Source: Paenibacillus sp. Soil750
GTDB lineage: Bacteria > Bacillota > Bacilli > Paenibacillales > NBRC-103111
NCBI RefSeq assembly: GCF_001428045.1
Contig: NZ_LMSD01000012.1
Location: forward strand, 722,607 to 758,733
DNA: 36,127 nucleotides
Reading direction: 5' to 3'
Both the position numbers and the translations under genes were made by a program. Under the pieces are notes generated by a model, which saw only the letters and a program-made list of their open reading frames with translations, did not search any database and was not told the origin of the DNA. This document shows, piece by piece, positions 22,460 through 32,089 of this stretch; the stretch's first letter is position 1; every line of letters starts with the position of its first letter.

Positions 22460-24055
22460 TCAACGGTAAAATCGGTCCCGATATTCTTGCGGCGTGCAGC
22501 CTTCATTCTTTTTAAACTGATAGGTGAAGTACGCGGGAGTCTGAAAGCCAACGCGATCAGCTACTTCGTAAACTTTAATTGTCGGGTCCTGAAGTAATTC
22601 CTTGGCCTTCTTCATTCTTAGTTTCTTGACGAAGTCGGAAATTGTCTGTCCTGTTTCCTTCTTAAACAATACGCTTAAGTGCCCTGCACTGAGATGAAAC
22701 TTATCAGCAAGCTGTTTCACTGTCACATTGCTCGGCAGCTGATCTTCAATATAAGAAGATATGCAATTGATGAGATGATGCTGCTGAAGCGTACGCTCTT
22801 TCTGCGCAAGTAGGATAACCGAATCGATATATTCGAGTACGATGTCTTTCAATTCGCTCACCGTATTGCACTCCAACAACCGATGTAATACACGCTTGCT
22901 TTGGAAAGTGATGACCTCCGTATCGTGCCAAAACTTATGTGTCAGCTCACCTAACAAGCTTATACTGAATGACTGGATATAAGCAAAAGAGTGAGCTTTG
23001 GCGTCTAAATCATTGAATGCTCGCCCAATCGCTTTTGACAGTTGAACCGACTCATAATTTTCTGCAAGTGTGAGCAAACTGGGAATCAATGCTTCACGAA
23101 CTCTAAAGTCCTCGTAGGCCTTCCTTTCCATACTCCCAACATGCACGAGCAGACCGCTTCCACTCTGCCGGGAATCGGCAATCGTATACTTAACCTCACG
23201 GAAAAGCTGCCAGCTTTCTTTCCATTCATCACCACTCCGGCTGATGCCCACCGTGACCGATGCTTTATAAGCATTGAGGATGAACTCCTGAACAAAACTC
23301 ATTTGTTTGTCGATTCCGCTCTTATAATCAGCTGTAGGGTTTACCATAATGACTGCAACCTCGTCGGGTCTAAGTTTCGATACCAGTACGACGCCCATGT
23401 CTCGTAAAGAGACAGTAACAGATTGAAGGAGTGCCGAACTCAACATAAGTCTTTCTTTGGCGTCGTTACCAGAAGCTGCATAATTATCGAGCGAGGCCAC
23501 AATGAGTTGAATTCCCTCCTTCAACTCGGGCAGATTGAGAAGCTGGCACCAAGAGACCAGCATATCCTCCTCCACTGGTTCATCTTCGAGTAGATCAAAA
23601 ATAAATGAATCCTTCAGCAGCTCCCGGCTTTCTGATACCATTGTTTTGAGTCGCATTGTTTGTTCGTTGATTTGGTTAATATTCTCTAAGGTTTGTCGAA
23701 AGGTTGATAGCTTTCGCAAGACTTCCTGCAGTTTAAGCGGCTTCAGTACATAGCCCATTGCCCCCACATCGATAGCTTCCTGAGCAAATTCGAATTCATT
23801 ATAGCCGCTGATGATCAGTATTTGAATGTCTGGATGTATTGTTTTGGCCGTGGCAGCGAGCTCAATCCCGTTCATGCCGGGCATGGATACATCAGTTATT
23901 AGGACATCAATTTTATGGCTTTGAAGTATAGGAAGGGCCGATTCGCCCGATAACGCAGTTAATGGAGTAGAGTATCCAAGATCCATCCACGGAATATGCC
24001 GTATCAGCCCCTGAACATGAGACGGTTCATCATCCACAATTAGTGTTTTAAGCAT
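22460..24055 (-). CDS. Response regulator, YesN-like (REC + linker + AraC DNA-binding)
   Basis: The 531-residue protein opens MLKTLIVDDEPSHVQG: receiver domain with Asp8-Asp9, phospho-acceptor Asp55 in LITDVSMPGMNG and Lys in GYVLKPLK. A long middle region (~130-420) separates it from two AraC helix-turn-helices (TVKQLADKFHLSAGHLSVLF and KVYEVADRVGFQTPAYFTYQ). This three-part size is usual for YesN-type regulators of polysaccharide loci. ATG 24055 follows GGGAGGG. It lies 14 bases after the kinase stop and presumably activates the promoter(s) of the cluster to its right. Confidence 0.9.
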   Translation of the reverse strand: MLKTLIVDDEPSHVQGLIRHIPWMDLGYSTPLTALSGESALPILQSHKIDVLITDVSMPGMNGIELAATAKTIHPDIQILIISGYNEFEFAQEAIDVGAMGYVLKPLKLQEVLRKLSTFRQTLENINQINEQTMRLKTMVSESRELLKDSFIFDLLEDEPVEEDMLVSWCQLLNLPELKEGIQLIVASLDNYAASGNDAKERLMLSSALLQSVTVSLRDMGVVLVSKLRPDEVAVIMVNPTADYKSGIDKQMSFVQEFILNAYKASVTVGISRSGDEWKESWQLFREVKYTIADSRQSGSGLLVHVGSMERKAYEDFRVREALIPSLLTLAENYESVQLSKAIGRAFNDLDAKAHSFAYIQSFSISLLGELTHKFWHDTEVITFQSKRVLHRLLECNTVSELKDIVLEYIDSVILLAQKERTLQQHHLINCISSYIEDQLPSNVTVKQLADKFHLSAGHLSVLFKKETGQTISDFVKKLRMKKAKELLQDPTIKVYEVADRVGFQTPAYFTYQFKKNEGCTPQEYRDRFYR

Positions 24056-24069
24056 AATTATCCCTCCCG

Positions 24070-25842
24070 TTAAATGTGAGGCTTTTCCGTATAAATAGGC
24101 AGTTCAATCGTGACCACCGTTCCTACCTCAGGAGCACTTTCGATGATTAGTCGACCGGCGTCTCCGAAATACAACCGTAGTCGTTCTCGTATGTTCAAAA
24201 GCCCGAAACCATTGCCCGATCCTGCTTTCTCACCATTATTTATGCGTGAGAGGGTATCAGGACTCATGCCAATCCCATTATCTTTGACTTGAAATTGAAC
24301 CGTAGTATCATTTTTCTTGATTTGAATGACAATACAGGCGTTGGGACGAGTAAAGATTCGCCCATGGATATATGCATTCTCAACGATCGGCTGCAAAATC
24401 ATTTTAATGGAATACAACTCTAAGGTCTCCTCGTTTACTTTCCAATCGGTTTGAACATTCCCCGGATAACGGAGTTGTTGAATATCAAGATAGGCTCTTA
24501 CATGCTCCAACTCATTCTTAATTAACGTTACATTTGACTTGTTATCTAGTGCAAACCGGTAAAATGTAGTCAAGGACTGAATGGCCTCAACTTGAATCTG
24601 ATCCCCTTGATCAAGAGCCCGCCATTGAAGCAAACTAAGTGAATTATAGATAAAATGGGGATTGATCTGCGCTTGCAGTGCCTGAAACGACGATTCTTTC
24701 TCTTTTATTTTTGCACTGCTTAACATCTCGACCAGACTCCCAAGTCGTCCAGCCATTTGATTAAACATAACTTCCAGTTCACCAATCTCGTCGCTATTCC
24801 GGCTCCATACGGAAACTTCGAAGTCTCCTTCGGCGATATCACTCATCTTGTCACCCAACTTGCGAATACGCCGAACGACGTTCTTCAGGACGATCAAGAT
24901 AAGGAACGTAGAGAGGGAAAGGAAGAATACAGTGATTGCAACAATGCTGTATACGGTCATTGCTGACTCTTTTTCCATCTGACGCATCTCAATAAGAGCA
25001 GCGACTTTCCAATTTCCACTTATACGTTGGACTGCAAAATATTTTCCATCATCGGAAACACTCTGGGTTCCATCACTATACTTCCATAGCTTCGACAACG
25101 AGGTAGCCGTTACCGGCTGACCGATTAGCGTACGATCTGAGGCTGCGACAATCCGATCTGACTCGTCCAAAAGATACAATCTTCCGGAACCGTTAAAGGG
25201 ATGATCCATCAATTTGCCAAAGACACTGTCATAATCTAAGAGCATATAGATAGCACCAAAAACATAACCGGTAGCATTCGTTATTCTATGAGATGCGATC
25301 AGTTGAACGGTGTTCCCCGGAATATATGACCATTGTAATGTAAGCGGTGAAGAAATGACGCTTTGATACCAGGTCATCTCGTTCATCCCCCTCAATGAGC
25401 GGTCAGTTGGCTTCCACAACAAACCTCCGTCTTGCACAAGTGTAGGGTTGTCATGATAAATCCGGAAATCTGCGATCCCGGGTAAGTACTGGCTTGTGAC
25501 CTGAAAGGAACGATTTACATAATTAACGGTTTCAAGCTGATCCGACATATTTTCATAGGTTCGAGCCAACCTGGAAACCAGTTCACCGTCCGTCCCGGTC
25601 CGGGTGGCAAGAAGATCGTAGCTTTGTTTCCTGAAGTCAATGCTCTGCGTGGTTTGCCGAACGGCTTCATCAATCGTAAGCATGTAGTTGGTCCTGACGT
25701 TCTGAAGAGCCAAATATCCGGCACCTCCCCCCAGGATAAACGTAGGAACGAACACGACCAGCCCGTATAATACGACGATTTTGCCGCGAAGATTCATGGT
25801 GCGGGTCAGACGGATGATATATCTTTCTAGCAAGCGTCGCAC
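24070..25842 (-). CDS. Sensor histidine kinase, YesM-like
   Basis: The start is GTG 25842 with GGGAGA upstream. The 590-residue protein has a first helix (~20-42), an extracellular Cache-like sensor (~43-280), a second helix (~285-310), HAMP (~311-365) and a His_kinase domain with QAQINPHFIYNSLS. The HATPase shows VENAYIHG, DNGIGM and GNGFGLLNIRERL. It is the kinase partner of the regulator gene directly downstream. Two hairpins lie in the 333-base gap between it and the binding-protein gene, so it may be expressed from its own promoter as well. Confidence 0.9.
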   Translation of the reverse strand: MRRLLERYIIRLTRTMNLRGKIVVLYGLVVFVPTFILGGGAGYLALQNVRTNYMLTIDEAVRQTTQSIDFRKQSYDLLATRTGTDGELVSRLARTYENMSDQLETVNYVNRSFQVTSQYLPGIADFRIYHDNPTLVQDGGLLWKPTDRSLRGMNEMTWYQSVISSPLTLQWSYIPGNTVQLIASHRITNATGYVFGAIYMLLDYDSVFGKLMDHPFNGSGRLYLLDESDRIVAASDRTLIGQPVTATSLSKLWKYSDGTQSVSDDGKYFAVQRISGNWKVAALIEMRQMEKESAMTVYSIVAITVFFLSLSTFLILIVLKNVVRRIRKLGDKMSDIAEGDFEVSVWSRNSDEIGELEVMFNQMAGRLGSLVEMLSSAKIKEKESSFQALQAQINPHFIYNSLSLLQWRALDQGDQIQVEAIQSLTTFYRFALDNKSNVTLIKNELEHVRAYLDIQQLRYPGNVQTDWKVNEETLELYSIKMILQPIVENAYIHGRIFTRPNACIVIQIKKNDTTVQFQVKDNGIGMSPDTLSRINNGEKAGSGNGFGLLNIRERLRLYFGDAGRLIIESAPEVGTVVTIELPIYTEKPHI

Positions 25843-26175
25843 TTAGCATTCTCCCATCTTTTGCCCGGATCACTACACGGACGAGATACTGCAAAGGAAG
25901 CACCCCGAACCAACGGGGCGCTCTGCAATTGCTTCAATCATGAATTTATTACTCTATTTTATCAGCCTGAACCTTTGGAGCAAAGTACATTGTGCAGTAT
26001 AAGTGGATTGCTTGTTTTATCCTTCAACTGCGCCGTCTTTTCCAACGTTCGTCTAGCTTTCGTATTTTCCGAATTAAAGAAAGCAGCATAGCGCTTTTGT
26101 TAGCCTATCCGTGTAATTGTAAAGGGAGCAACCCCAATAAGAGGTTGCTCCTCATTAACTAACCTTCACACTTAC
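25843..26175. other. Gap between binding-protein and kinase genes, with two hairpins
   Basis: GGAGCAACC (26125-26133) pairs with GGTTGCTCC (26143-26151) just past the lipoprotein stop, a likely terminator or mRNA-protecting stem. A second hairpin, GCACCCCG / CGGGGCGC at about 25900-25921, lies near the kinase start. No gene is visible; the space between may hold the kinase promoter. Confidence 0.6.
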
Positions 26176-27855
26176 TTACTTCTTGCCAATCGCTTGATAC
26201 AATTCGTTCCACTCTTTCTTAAGTTCGCTCCAGTGAGCGCGTTTCTCGAGAGCAGAAGTGAACTCGCTATAAGCCTGTTCAAATTGCGCATCGTCCTTAG
26301 ACATCAACAATTTGGCACTGTACTCTTTATACACTGTGTTAAGTTCCGGCGCGTATTTTTCCCAAACCCCACCAGTATTAGCTTTCACAATATCTTGATT
26401 CTCCGCAATCTTGACAGCCCCATATTTGCTAATCTGCTGTGAAAATTGTGCTGTTTTTTCAAATCCTGCATGTTCGTTCACATTAGTCCACCAAGGGTAC
26501 CAAGCTTTGCTGCGAGCCGTGATCTGAGCCAATTGCGGCGTTACTTGAGCTAGTTTGACCTTGTCGCCCGAATTGCGAAGAGCATCGTATTGAGGATCCG
26601 TAAACTTCCACTTTCCGTAAGGCTTATCAACCCAGTTCCAGTACTTACCTACAGGTCCTTCATTAATAACATGTAGAAACTCTGGCTTCTGATTTAACGC
26701 ATAATTATAAAACTTAAGGATAGCATCTAAATTCTTCGTATTTTTGCTGATATACGTATCGAATTGCGGATATGGATTAATGACTTGATTCACACCAAGT
26801 TTCTTAACACCATCGACTTGAGGGAACGGAATCGGTTTATAGAACCAACCAGGCCCAGTAGGACCATCTAACTTCTCCCATATGGATGTATCGATATTCC
26901 AGAAACTCCCGATATTCATGGCATACCGGCCAGTCTTGACCTTCTCTTTATAACGTTCTACCTTATCGGTAACAGCCTCAGGGTCAATGAGTCCTTTACG
27001 ATACAAGCCATTCATCCATTTGAAAGCTGATTTAAAACCTGGGTTGTCGAATTCAAAGATAAAATTGTCACCATCTTTTTGTACCGGAGTAACCCCACCC
27101 GCAGATGCGACTGTCACTCCGAAAGAGGAGAGAACAACATTCTCATCCTTTCCATCCAATAGCATACCAGCCGGAAGAAGCGGTTTGCCCGATGCATCCT
27201 TTAACTGCGATGCCTTCTCCAAATAGGTTTCCACACCTTTAAGCGTTGTCAAGTCTTTCTCCGTCATTCCGGTTTTCTCTAAGATGTCCGTCCGAATCAT
27301 CCATGCGTTGGGGGACCAACTCGGAAATGGATCGGTTGGATTGATATCAAAGTTACCAGGAATCGACCATATATGTCCGTCAGCGTCCTTCATCTGATCC
27401 AGATATATCTTTGGAATCGCTGCCAGATTCGGGTATTTGTCTGGCATATTGAAGTACTTCTCAAGTGGCAGAATCTGATTGGAGCGCTTCATAGCGTCAT
27501 TAATAACCTGATTTCTTCCGAATAGAGCCGCATCATCAAAGCCGCCTGTATTCAATTTGAGGTTAAGCGCAGTGGGAGCGTCCCCCTGTGTGCCTTCAAC
27601 CTGAACATCAACGCCAGGTTCCTCAGTTCTCCAATATTGTTGAACCAAGCTGTCGTTATTAACCGTTACAGACCAGCCCAACCAAAGCTTAAAGCCGTTG
27701 GAGCTACTCCCTGCCGCCGTATTTTTTCCATCAGCAGCGCTATTTGCTTTTGAATTCACTCCTCCACTACTGCTTGAGCAGCCAGCTGCCAAGATCAGCG
27801 AGGTTGCCAAGGTCAGAGCCATTGCACCTTTATACCTACTTTTGATAACCTTCAT
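26176..27855 (-). CDS. Extracellular solute-binding lipoprotein, LplA/YtcQ-like
   Basis: The 559-residue product has a lipoprotein signal with lipobox LAAGC and lipidated Cys26, then a Ser/Gly/Asn linker. The mature part is a family 1 type binding protein of the large LplA/YtcQ class, with LWLGWSVTVNND early and the hinge-proximal NEGPVGKYWNW late. ATG 27855 follows AAGGAGG at six bases. It lies 61 bases after the LplC-like permease and is the third gene of the importer, the reverse order of the first cluster, where the binding protein precedes the permeases. Together with the enzyme genes upstream it probably takes up a galactose- or rhamnose-containing oligosaccharide. Confidence 0.9.
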   Translation of the reverse strand: MKVIKSRYKGAMALTLATSLILAAGCSSSSGGVNSKANSAADGKNTAAGSSSNGFKLWLGWSVTVNNDSLVQQYWRTEEPGVDVQVEGTQGDAPTALNLKLNTGGFDDAALFGRNQVINDAMKRSNQILPLEKYFNMPDKYPNLAAIPKIYLDQMKDADGHIWSIPGNFDINPTDPFPSWSPNAWMIRTDILEKTGMTEKDLTTLKGVETYLEKASQLKDASGKPLLPAGMLLDGKDENVVLSSFGVTVASAGGVTPVQKDGDNFIFEFDNPGFKSAFKWMNGLYRKGLIDPEAVTDKVERYKEKVKTGRYAMNIGSFWNIDTSIWEKLDGPTGPGWFYKPIPFPQVDGVKKLGVNQVINPYPQFDTYISKNTKNLDAILKFYNYALNQKPEFLHVINEGPVGKYWNWVDKPYGKWKFTDPQYDALRNSGDKVKLAQVTPQLAQITARSKAWYPWWTNVNEHAGFEKTAQFSQQISKYGAVKIAENQDIVKANTGGVWEKYAPELNTVYKEYSAKLLMSKDDAQFEQAYSEFTSALEKRAHWSELKKEWNELYQAIGKK

Positions 27856-27916
27856 ATTCTGCCTCCTTTTTTAATATAAACAAAATCGGTATATGAATAA
27901 AGCCTTATACCCGTAG

Positions 27917-28810
27917 TCATCCTTTCACAGAACCAATCAAAACACCTTTGGCAAAATATTTCTGCAGGAAAGGATACACAATAAGAATCGGAATCGCACT
28001 GATCATGACGGTAGCCATTTTTACCGACATCAATGTGATGTTTGTCAGAGATTGTTGTCTGAGCAGATCCTGATTTTCATTAGAGCTCATAATACTTGAC
28101 AAGTCCTGCGCTGTCAGTAACTGTTGCAGAAAAGTCTGGACAGGAATCAATAGTTGATCGGTTACATAAAAGGCGCCGGAGAACCAATCGTTCCAATGAC
28201 CCACGGCAGTAAATAGTCCGAGAGCAGCAAGCATCGGTTTCGAAAGAGGTACAATGATTTGCAATAAAATCCGAATGGGACCTGCGCCGTCTAACTCCGC
28301 CGATTCAATCAATGCTTCGGGAATACCCTGTATAAATTTCAGCATGACGAACATATTCCATGCCGAAAATAGACCTGGGATGATATAAACCCAGAAGGTA
28401 TTGGTCAACCCCATCTTATACAACTGAATGTAGAAAGGAATTAGACCGCCATGAAATAGCATGGTAATGAGAACATAAGTCAGAATGACTCTTCGGAATG
28501 GCAGAAGTTTATACGATAATCCAAATGCAGCTGCTAATGTGACTGCAAGCCCGCCAAGCGTACCTATAACCGTTCTCGCAATTGTGATTCGATAGGCATT
28601 TCGGATTAACTCGTTACCCAGTACGATTTGATAGTTGAGCCAAGTAAAGTCTCGTGGCCAGAAATATACACCTCCTTTTGCCGCATCCGATCCAGTGTTG
28701 AGCGAAATCGCCAGCATATAGAGAAAGGGAAAAAGAATAGAAAAACACAACAATGTTAGGAGTAGAATGATTAGCCACTGTCCAACTCGTTCTAAGGCCG
28801 TTACTTTCAT
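27917..28810 (-). CDS. Carbohydrate ABC transporter permease, LplC-like
   Basis: The 297-residue protein has six membrane helices, the EAA loop ESAELDGAGPIRILLQIIVP and the typical LplC ending KGVLIGSVKG. ATG 28810 lies three bases after the stop of the LplB-like gene, so the two are translated together. It has a DLSSIMSSNENQDLLRQQS insertion in its last periplasmic loop, longer than in the homologue at 10410-11279. It is part of the importer of the polysaccharide cluster; the ATPase is encoded elsewhere. Confidence 0.9.
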   Translation of the reverse strand: MKVTALERVGQWLIILLLTLLCFSILFPFLYMLAISLNTGSDAAKGGVYFWPRDFTWLNYQIVLGNELIRNAYRITIARTVIGTLGGLAVTLAAAFGLSYKLLPFRRVILTYVLITMLFHGGLIPFYIQLYKMGLTNTFWVYIIPGLFSAWNMFVMLKFIQGIPEALIESAELDGAGPIRILLQIIVPLSKPMLAALGLFTAVGHWNDWFSGAFYVTDQLLIPVQTFLQQLLTAQDLSSIMSSNENQDLLRQQSLTNITLMSVKMATVMISAIPILIVYPFLQKYFAKGVLIGSVKG

Positions 28811-28813
28811 CGG

Positions 28814-29707
28814 TTACCACAGCCCCTCGTCATTGATTTTCTTGGAGATCGAATTCGTCGTCACAACGAGAAGGAGACCCAGGATTGAAGACACTAATCC
28901 GACTGCAGTGGCCATACCGAAATAACCTTGTTGGAGACCATTCCGTAGCACATAGGTATCGAGAACATCTGCAACCTCCTGGTTCGCTGAATTCATCAGC
29001 GGATAGATCTGATCTAGCCCCACATTTATCAATCCCGGTATACTCAGTATTAAAACGATGGTTATGGTTGGTAAGATGCCCGGAAGTGTAATATGACGAA
29101 TCTGCGCAAACTTGCCAGCTCCCTCCACCTTCGCTGCTTCATAAAGCTGCGGATCAATTGAGGAGATCGCCGCTAAGTAAAGAATTGTGTTCCAACCGAC
29201 TTCTTTCCACAAGCTACTCGAGATGATCATAGGCCGGAACCAGTCTGTTGATCCTAAGAAGAAGATAGGTTTCCCTCCTAAGTGTCCAATAACATCGTTT
29301 ACAATTCCACCGTCCATTGTTAAGAATGATTGCAGGATATAGGCTACCACGATCCAGGAGAAGAAGTGCGGTAAATAACTGACAGACTGCACGAAACGCT
29401 TAAAGGTCGAGTTTCTAACCTCATTTATCATTAGAGCCAGGATAATCGGCATCGGAAAAGCAAAAATGAACTTCAGGATTGAAATAGACAGAGTGTTCTT
29501 CACAATTTTCCAGAATTGCGAATCATGAACAAATGAGAAATTGTCCAAACCAACCCAATTACTTTCCCACATAGAAGACCCGATAGCAAAGTTCTTGAAA
29601 GCGATCTGAATACCAGCCATTGGAATATACTGAAAAAGAAAAAGCAAAATAATCGCAGGTAAAATCATGATGTACTGCCAGCGATATTTATATACGCGTG
29701 CGATCAT
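28814..29707 (-). CDS. Carbohydrate ABC transporter permease, LplB-like
   Basis: ATG 29707 is chosen because AAGGAGGGG stands directly before it; the upstream ATG at 29758 has no such site. The 297-residue protein carries the LplB-type opening QYIPMAGIQIAFKNF after the first helix and the EAA loop YEAAKVEGAGKFAQIRHITLP, and ends NDEGLW. The start is 54 bases past the beta-galactosidase stop. The gene pair matches the first cluster's permeases in layout but is clearly diverged in sequence, so the two importers probably take different sugars. Confidence 0.9.
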   Translation of the reverse strand: MIARVYKYRWQYIMILPAIILLFLFQYIPMAGIQIAFKNFAIGSSMWESNWVGLDNFSFVHDSQFWKIVKNTLSISILKFIFAFPMPIILALMINEVRNSTFKRFVQSVSYLPHFFSWIVVAYILQSFLTMDGGIVNDVIGHLGGKPIFFLGSTDWFRPMIISSSLWKEVGWNTILYLAAISSIDPQLYEAAKVEGAGKFAQIRHITLPGILPTITIVLILSIPGLINVGLDQIYPLMNSANQEVADVLDTYVLRNGLQQGYFGMATAVGLVSSILGLLLVVTTNSISKKINDEGLW

Positions 29708-29760
29708 ACAGCCCCTCCTTGTCTGACTATTATTTTTTGATGAATCATACGAGCCCATTG

Positions 29761-31812
29761 TTAATTAAACTTTAGGATCGCCACATCATGGCCCGCAATC
29801 TCCATATTACTTCCTTGCCATGTCCGACCGGTTAAGAGATCGATTCCGATTCGTGCTCCAAGGTCAATCGTAACGGCATCTGCGTTATGATTCAGCACGA
29901 ATAAATATTCTTGCCCATCCTTATGCCGGAGCGTCGTTTCGACCCCTTCCAGTGCAGTTGGAAGGAATGGTTTGATATCTCGAGAAGCGCACAGCAGCTG
30001 CAACCAATCCTGGAGGAATGCCGCTTCCGGACTTGTTGCCATATACCATGCTTCTCCGGCACCAAATTTATTGACAGTAAGTGCCGGCATGCCTCGATAG
30101 AAGTCCTCACCATACACTGCCTTGACTTCTGCGCCCTCGGAGTGAATTAGATCGCAGAGCATGCCGCATTCATATTCCGGTTTGAAACCAGGAATGTCGC
30201 CTTGTATAATCATTCGATTGTGTTGGTTAGGAAGAAGTGCATCAATCTCTTCCGCCCAAATCCCGAGCAACTTCCGCAGCTCCCCTGGATATCCACCCGT
30301 TTTAACAAGGTCATTCTCATTGACAATGCCGCTGAAAAAGGTCGTGATAAATGTGCCACCGGATTCAACATATCTTTCAATCTTATCGGATATGCCTTGC
30401 TTTACCATGTACATAACAGGTGCGATTACAAGTTCGTAGCCGGACAAATCGGCTTCCACGCTGACGACGTCTGCCGCAACCCCTGAACGGTACAGCGCGT
30501 CGTAGAACTTATGCGTTTCATCCACATATCGAAGGGCGATGGTCGGCCCACTTGACATCTCAATCGCCCACCAGTTCTCCCAATCGAATAGGATCGCAAC
30601 TTTTGCCATAACCCTGGCACCTAGAAGCGTATCACTAAGTTTCACTAATTCTGCGCCGAGCTGTGCACATTCGCGGAATACACGGGTATGTTCGTTACCG
30701 ACATGCTCAATGACGGCACCATGATATTTTTCACAGGCCCCGATCGATCGACGAAGCTGGAAGAACATGATAGTATCCGCACCTCGAGCCACCGCCTGGT
30801 AGCTCCACAACCGCATCACACCCGGACGCTTGAGCGAATTATAAGGCTGCCAGTTTTGCTGACTGGGAGTCTGCTCCATCAGCATGAATGACTGGCCCTC
30901 TTTCAATCCACGCATCAGATCGTGCATCATGGCTGTGTAACTGTGCGGTGTGTTGAATCGAGGATAGCTGTCCCAAGAAACTATGTCCATATACTTAGCC
31001 CATTTATGATAGTCGAGCTTTTTAAAGGCTCCCATTAAATTCGTGGTTACGGGAATATTCGACGTGTGTTTCTTGACTGCTTCATATTCAATCTTGTAGC
31101 ATTCAAGCAGGCTATCGGAATGGAAGCGAATATAATCAAGTGAGAGCCCCTGGAAGTTCGTTTCCGTTCGCCCATTCGCACCAATCCATTCCTCACTTAG
31201 ACCACTCGGCAAAACAATGTCTTCCCAATCGTAGAATGTATGACCCCAAAATGCTGTATTCCAGGCGCGGTTTACAGCATCCAGTGTACGATACCGCACT
31301 TTCAACCATTTGCGAAACGCCGCTTCACAGTTGTCACAGTAACAATTCCCCGCTCCGCCGTATTCATTGTTAATGTGCCATATGAGTAGAGCCGGATGAT
31401 TCTTGTAGCGTTCTGCCAGTTTCTCCGCCATACGCGCTGCATACTTGCGGTAGGTTGGACTGTTTGGGCAAGAGTTATGTCGCCCGCCGAACTTCCTTTT
31501 GCGGCCGTAAAAATCAACTTGAAGGACATCGGGGTATTTGCGAGCCATCCAAGCGGGGTGTGCAGCCGTGCTTGTTGCGAGACAGACACCGATTCCATTT
31601 GCGTGAAGTTTGTCCATCATTTCATCAAGCCAGCCGAAATCGTACGTATCCTCGTCAGGTTGATTTTTCGCCCATGCGAATACGTTTAGTGTTGCAACAT
31701 CGATACCAGCGAGCTTAAACATACGTAAATCCTCGTCCCAGATCGGCTTCTCCCACTGATCAGGGTTATAATCACCGCCGTACCAAATTTTTGGTTTGTT
31801 TCCATAAGTCAT
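29761..31812 (-). CDS. Beta-galactosidase, GH42
   Basis: ATG 31812 is preferred to GTG 31821 because AGAAGG lies eight bases before it. The 683-residue protein opens IWYGGDYNPDQW, the GH42 hallmark. A catalytic (beta/alpha)8 domain has acid/base Glu150 (HINNEYGG) and nucleophile Glu313 (FMLMEQTPS). Cys115, Cys157, Cys159 and Cys162 form the structural zinc cluster of this family. The trimerisation and small C-terminal beta domains follow. No signal peptide, so it acts in the cytoplasm on imported galactosides, as YesZ does in the Bacillus rhamnogalacturonan cluster. The flanking acetylesterase and importer support a role in pectin side-chain use. Alpha-L-arabinopyranosidase activity is a known alternative in GH42. 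Confidence 0.9.
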   Translation of the reverse strand: MTYGNKPKIWYGGDYNPDQWEKPIWDEDLRMFKLAGIDVATLNVFAWAKNQPDEDTYDFGWLDEMMDKLHANGIGVCLATSTAAHPAWMARKYPDVLQVDFYGRKRKFGGRHNSCPNSPTYRKYAARMAEKLAERYKNHPALLIWHINNEYGGAGNCYCDNCEAAFRKWLKVRYRTLDAVNRAWNTAFWGHTFYDWEDIVLPSGLSEEWIGANGRTETNFQGLSLDYIRFHSDSLLECYKIEYEAVKKHTSNIPVTTNLMGAFKKLDYHKWAKYMDIVSWDSYPRFNTPHSYTAMMHDLMRGLKEGQSFMLMEQTPSQQNWQPYNSLKRPGVMRLWSYQAVARGADTIMFFQLRRSIGACEKYHGAVIEHVGNEHTRVFRECAQLGAELVKLSDTLLGARVMAKVAILFDWENWWAIEMSSGPTIALRYVDETHKFYDALYRSGVAADVVSVEADLSGYELVIAPVMYMVKQGISDKIERYVESGGTFITTFFSGIVNENDLVKTGGYPGELRKLLGIWAEEIDALLPNQHNRMIIQGDIPGFKPEYECGMLCDLIHSEGAEVKAVYGEDFYRGMPALTVNKFGAGEAWYMATSPEAAFLQDWLQLLCASRDIKPFLPTALEGVETTLRHKDGQEYLFVLNHNADAVTIDLGARIGIDLLTGRTWQGSNMEIAGHDVAILKFN

Positions 31813-31986
31813 CTTGTGCACCTTCTCACATTTGATAAAATCGGGACATTCAAATTCGTTTATGTCTTGCCAATGGAAGTTCCATCAAGATTAACTGCAT
31901 TTCCTTATATTTTAACGATTGATTAGAAGTAACGAAATATAACATCGATTAGATTACTATCAATTTCATATGATGTTTAAAGTATC

Positions 31987-32045
31987 CCGGTATTATGGAC
32001 AGGGAGAAGAAGCAGTGACGAACTACACCGCTCTCTAATACCGGA
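31987..32045. promoter_or_regulatory. Inverted repeat between the acetylesterase and GH42 genes
   Basis: CCGGTATTA near 31987 and TAATACCGG near 32037-32045 are complementary arms about 40 bases apart. No T tract follows on either strand. The 277-base gap has no gene; an operator, or an RNA structure before the GH42 gene, is possible. Confidence 0.45.
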
Positions 32046-32089
32046 GCAACAGGATGTCATGACCAGAAAGAATTAAGCTCCTGCAGACA

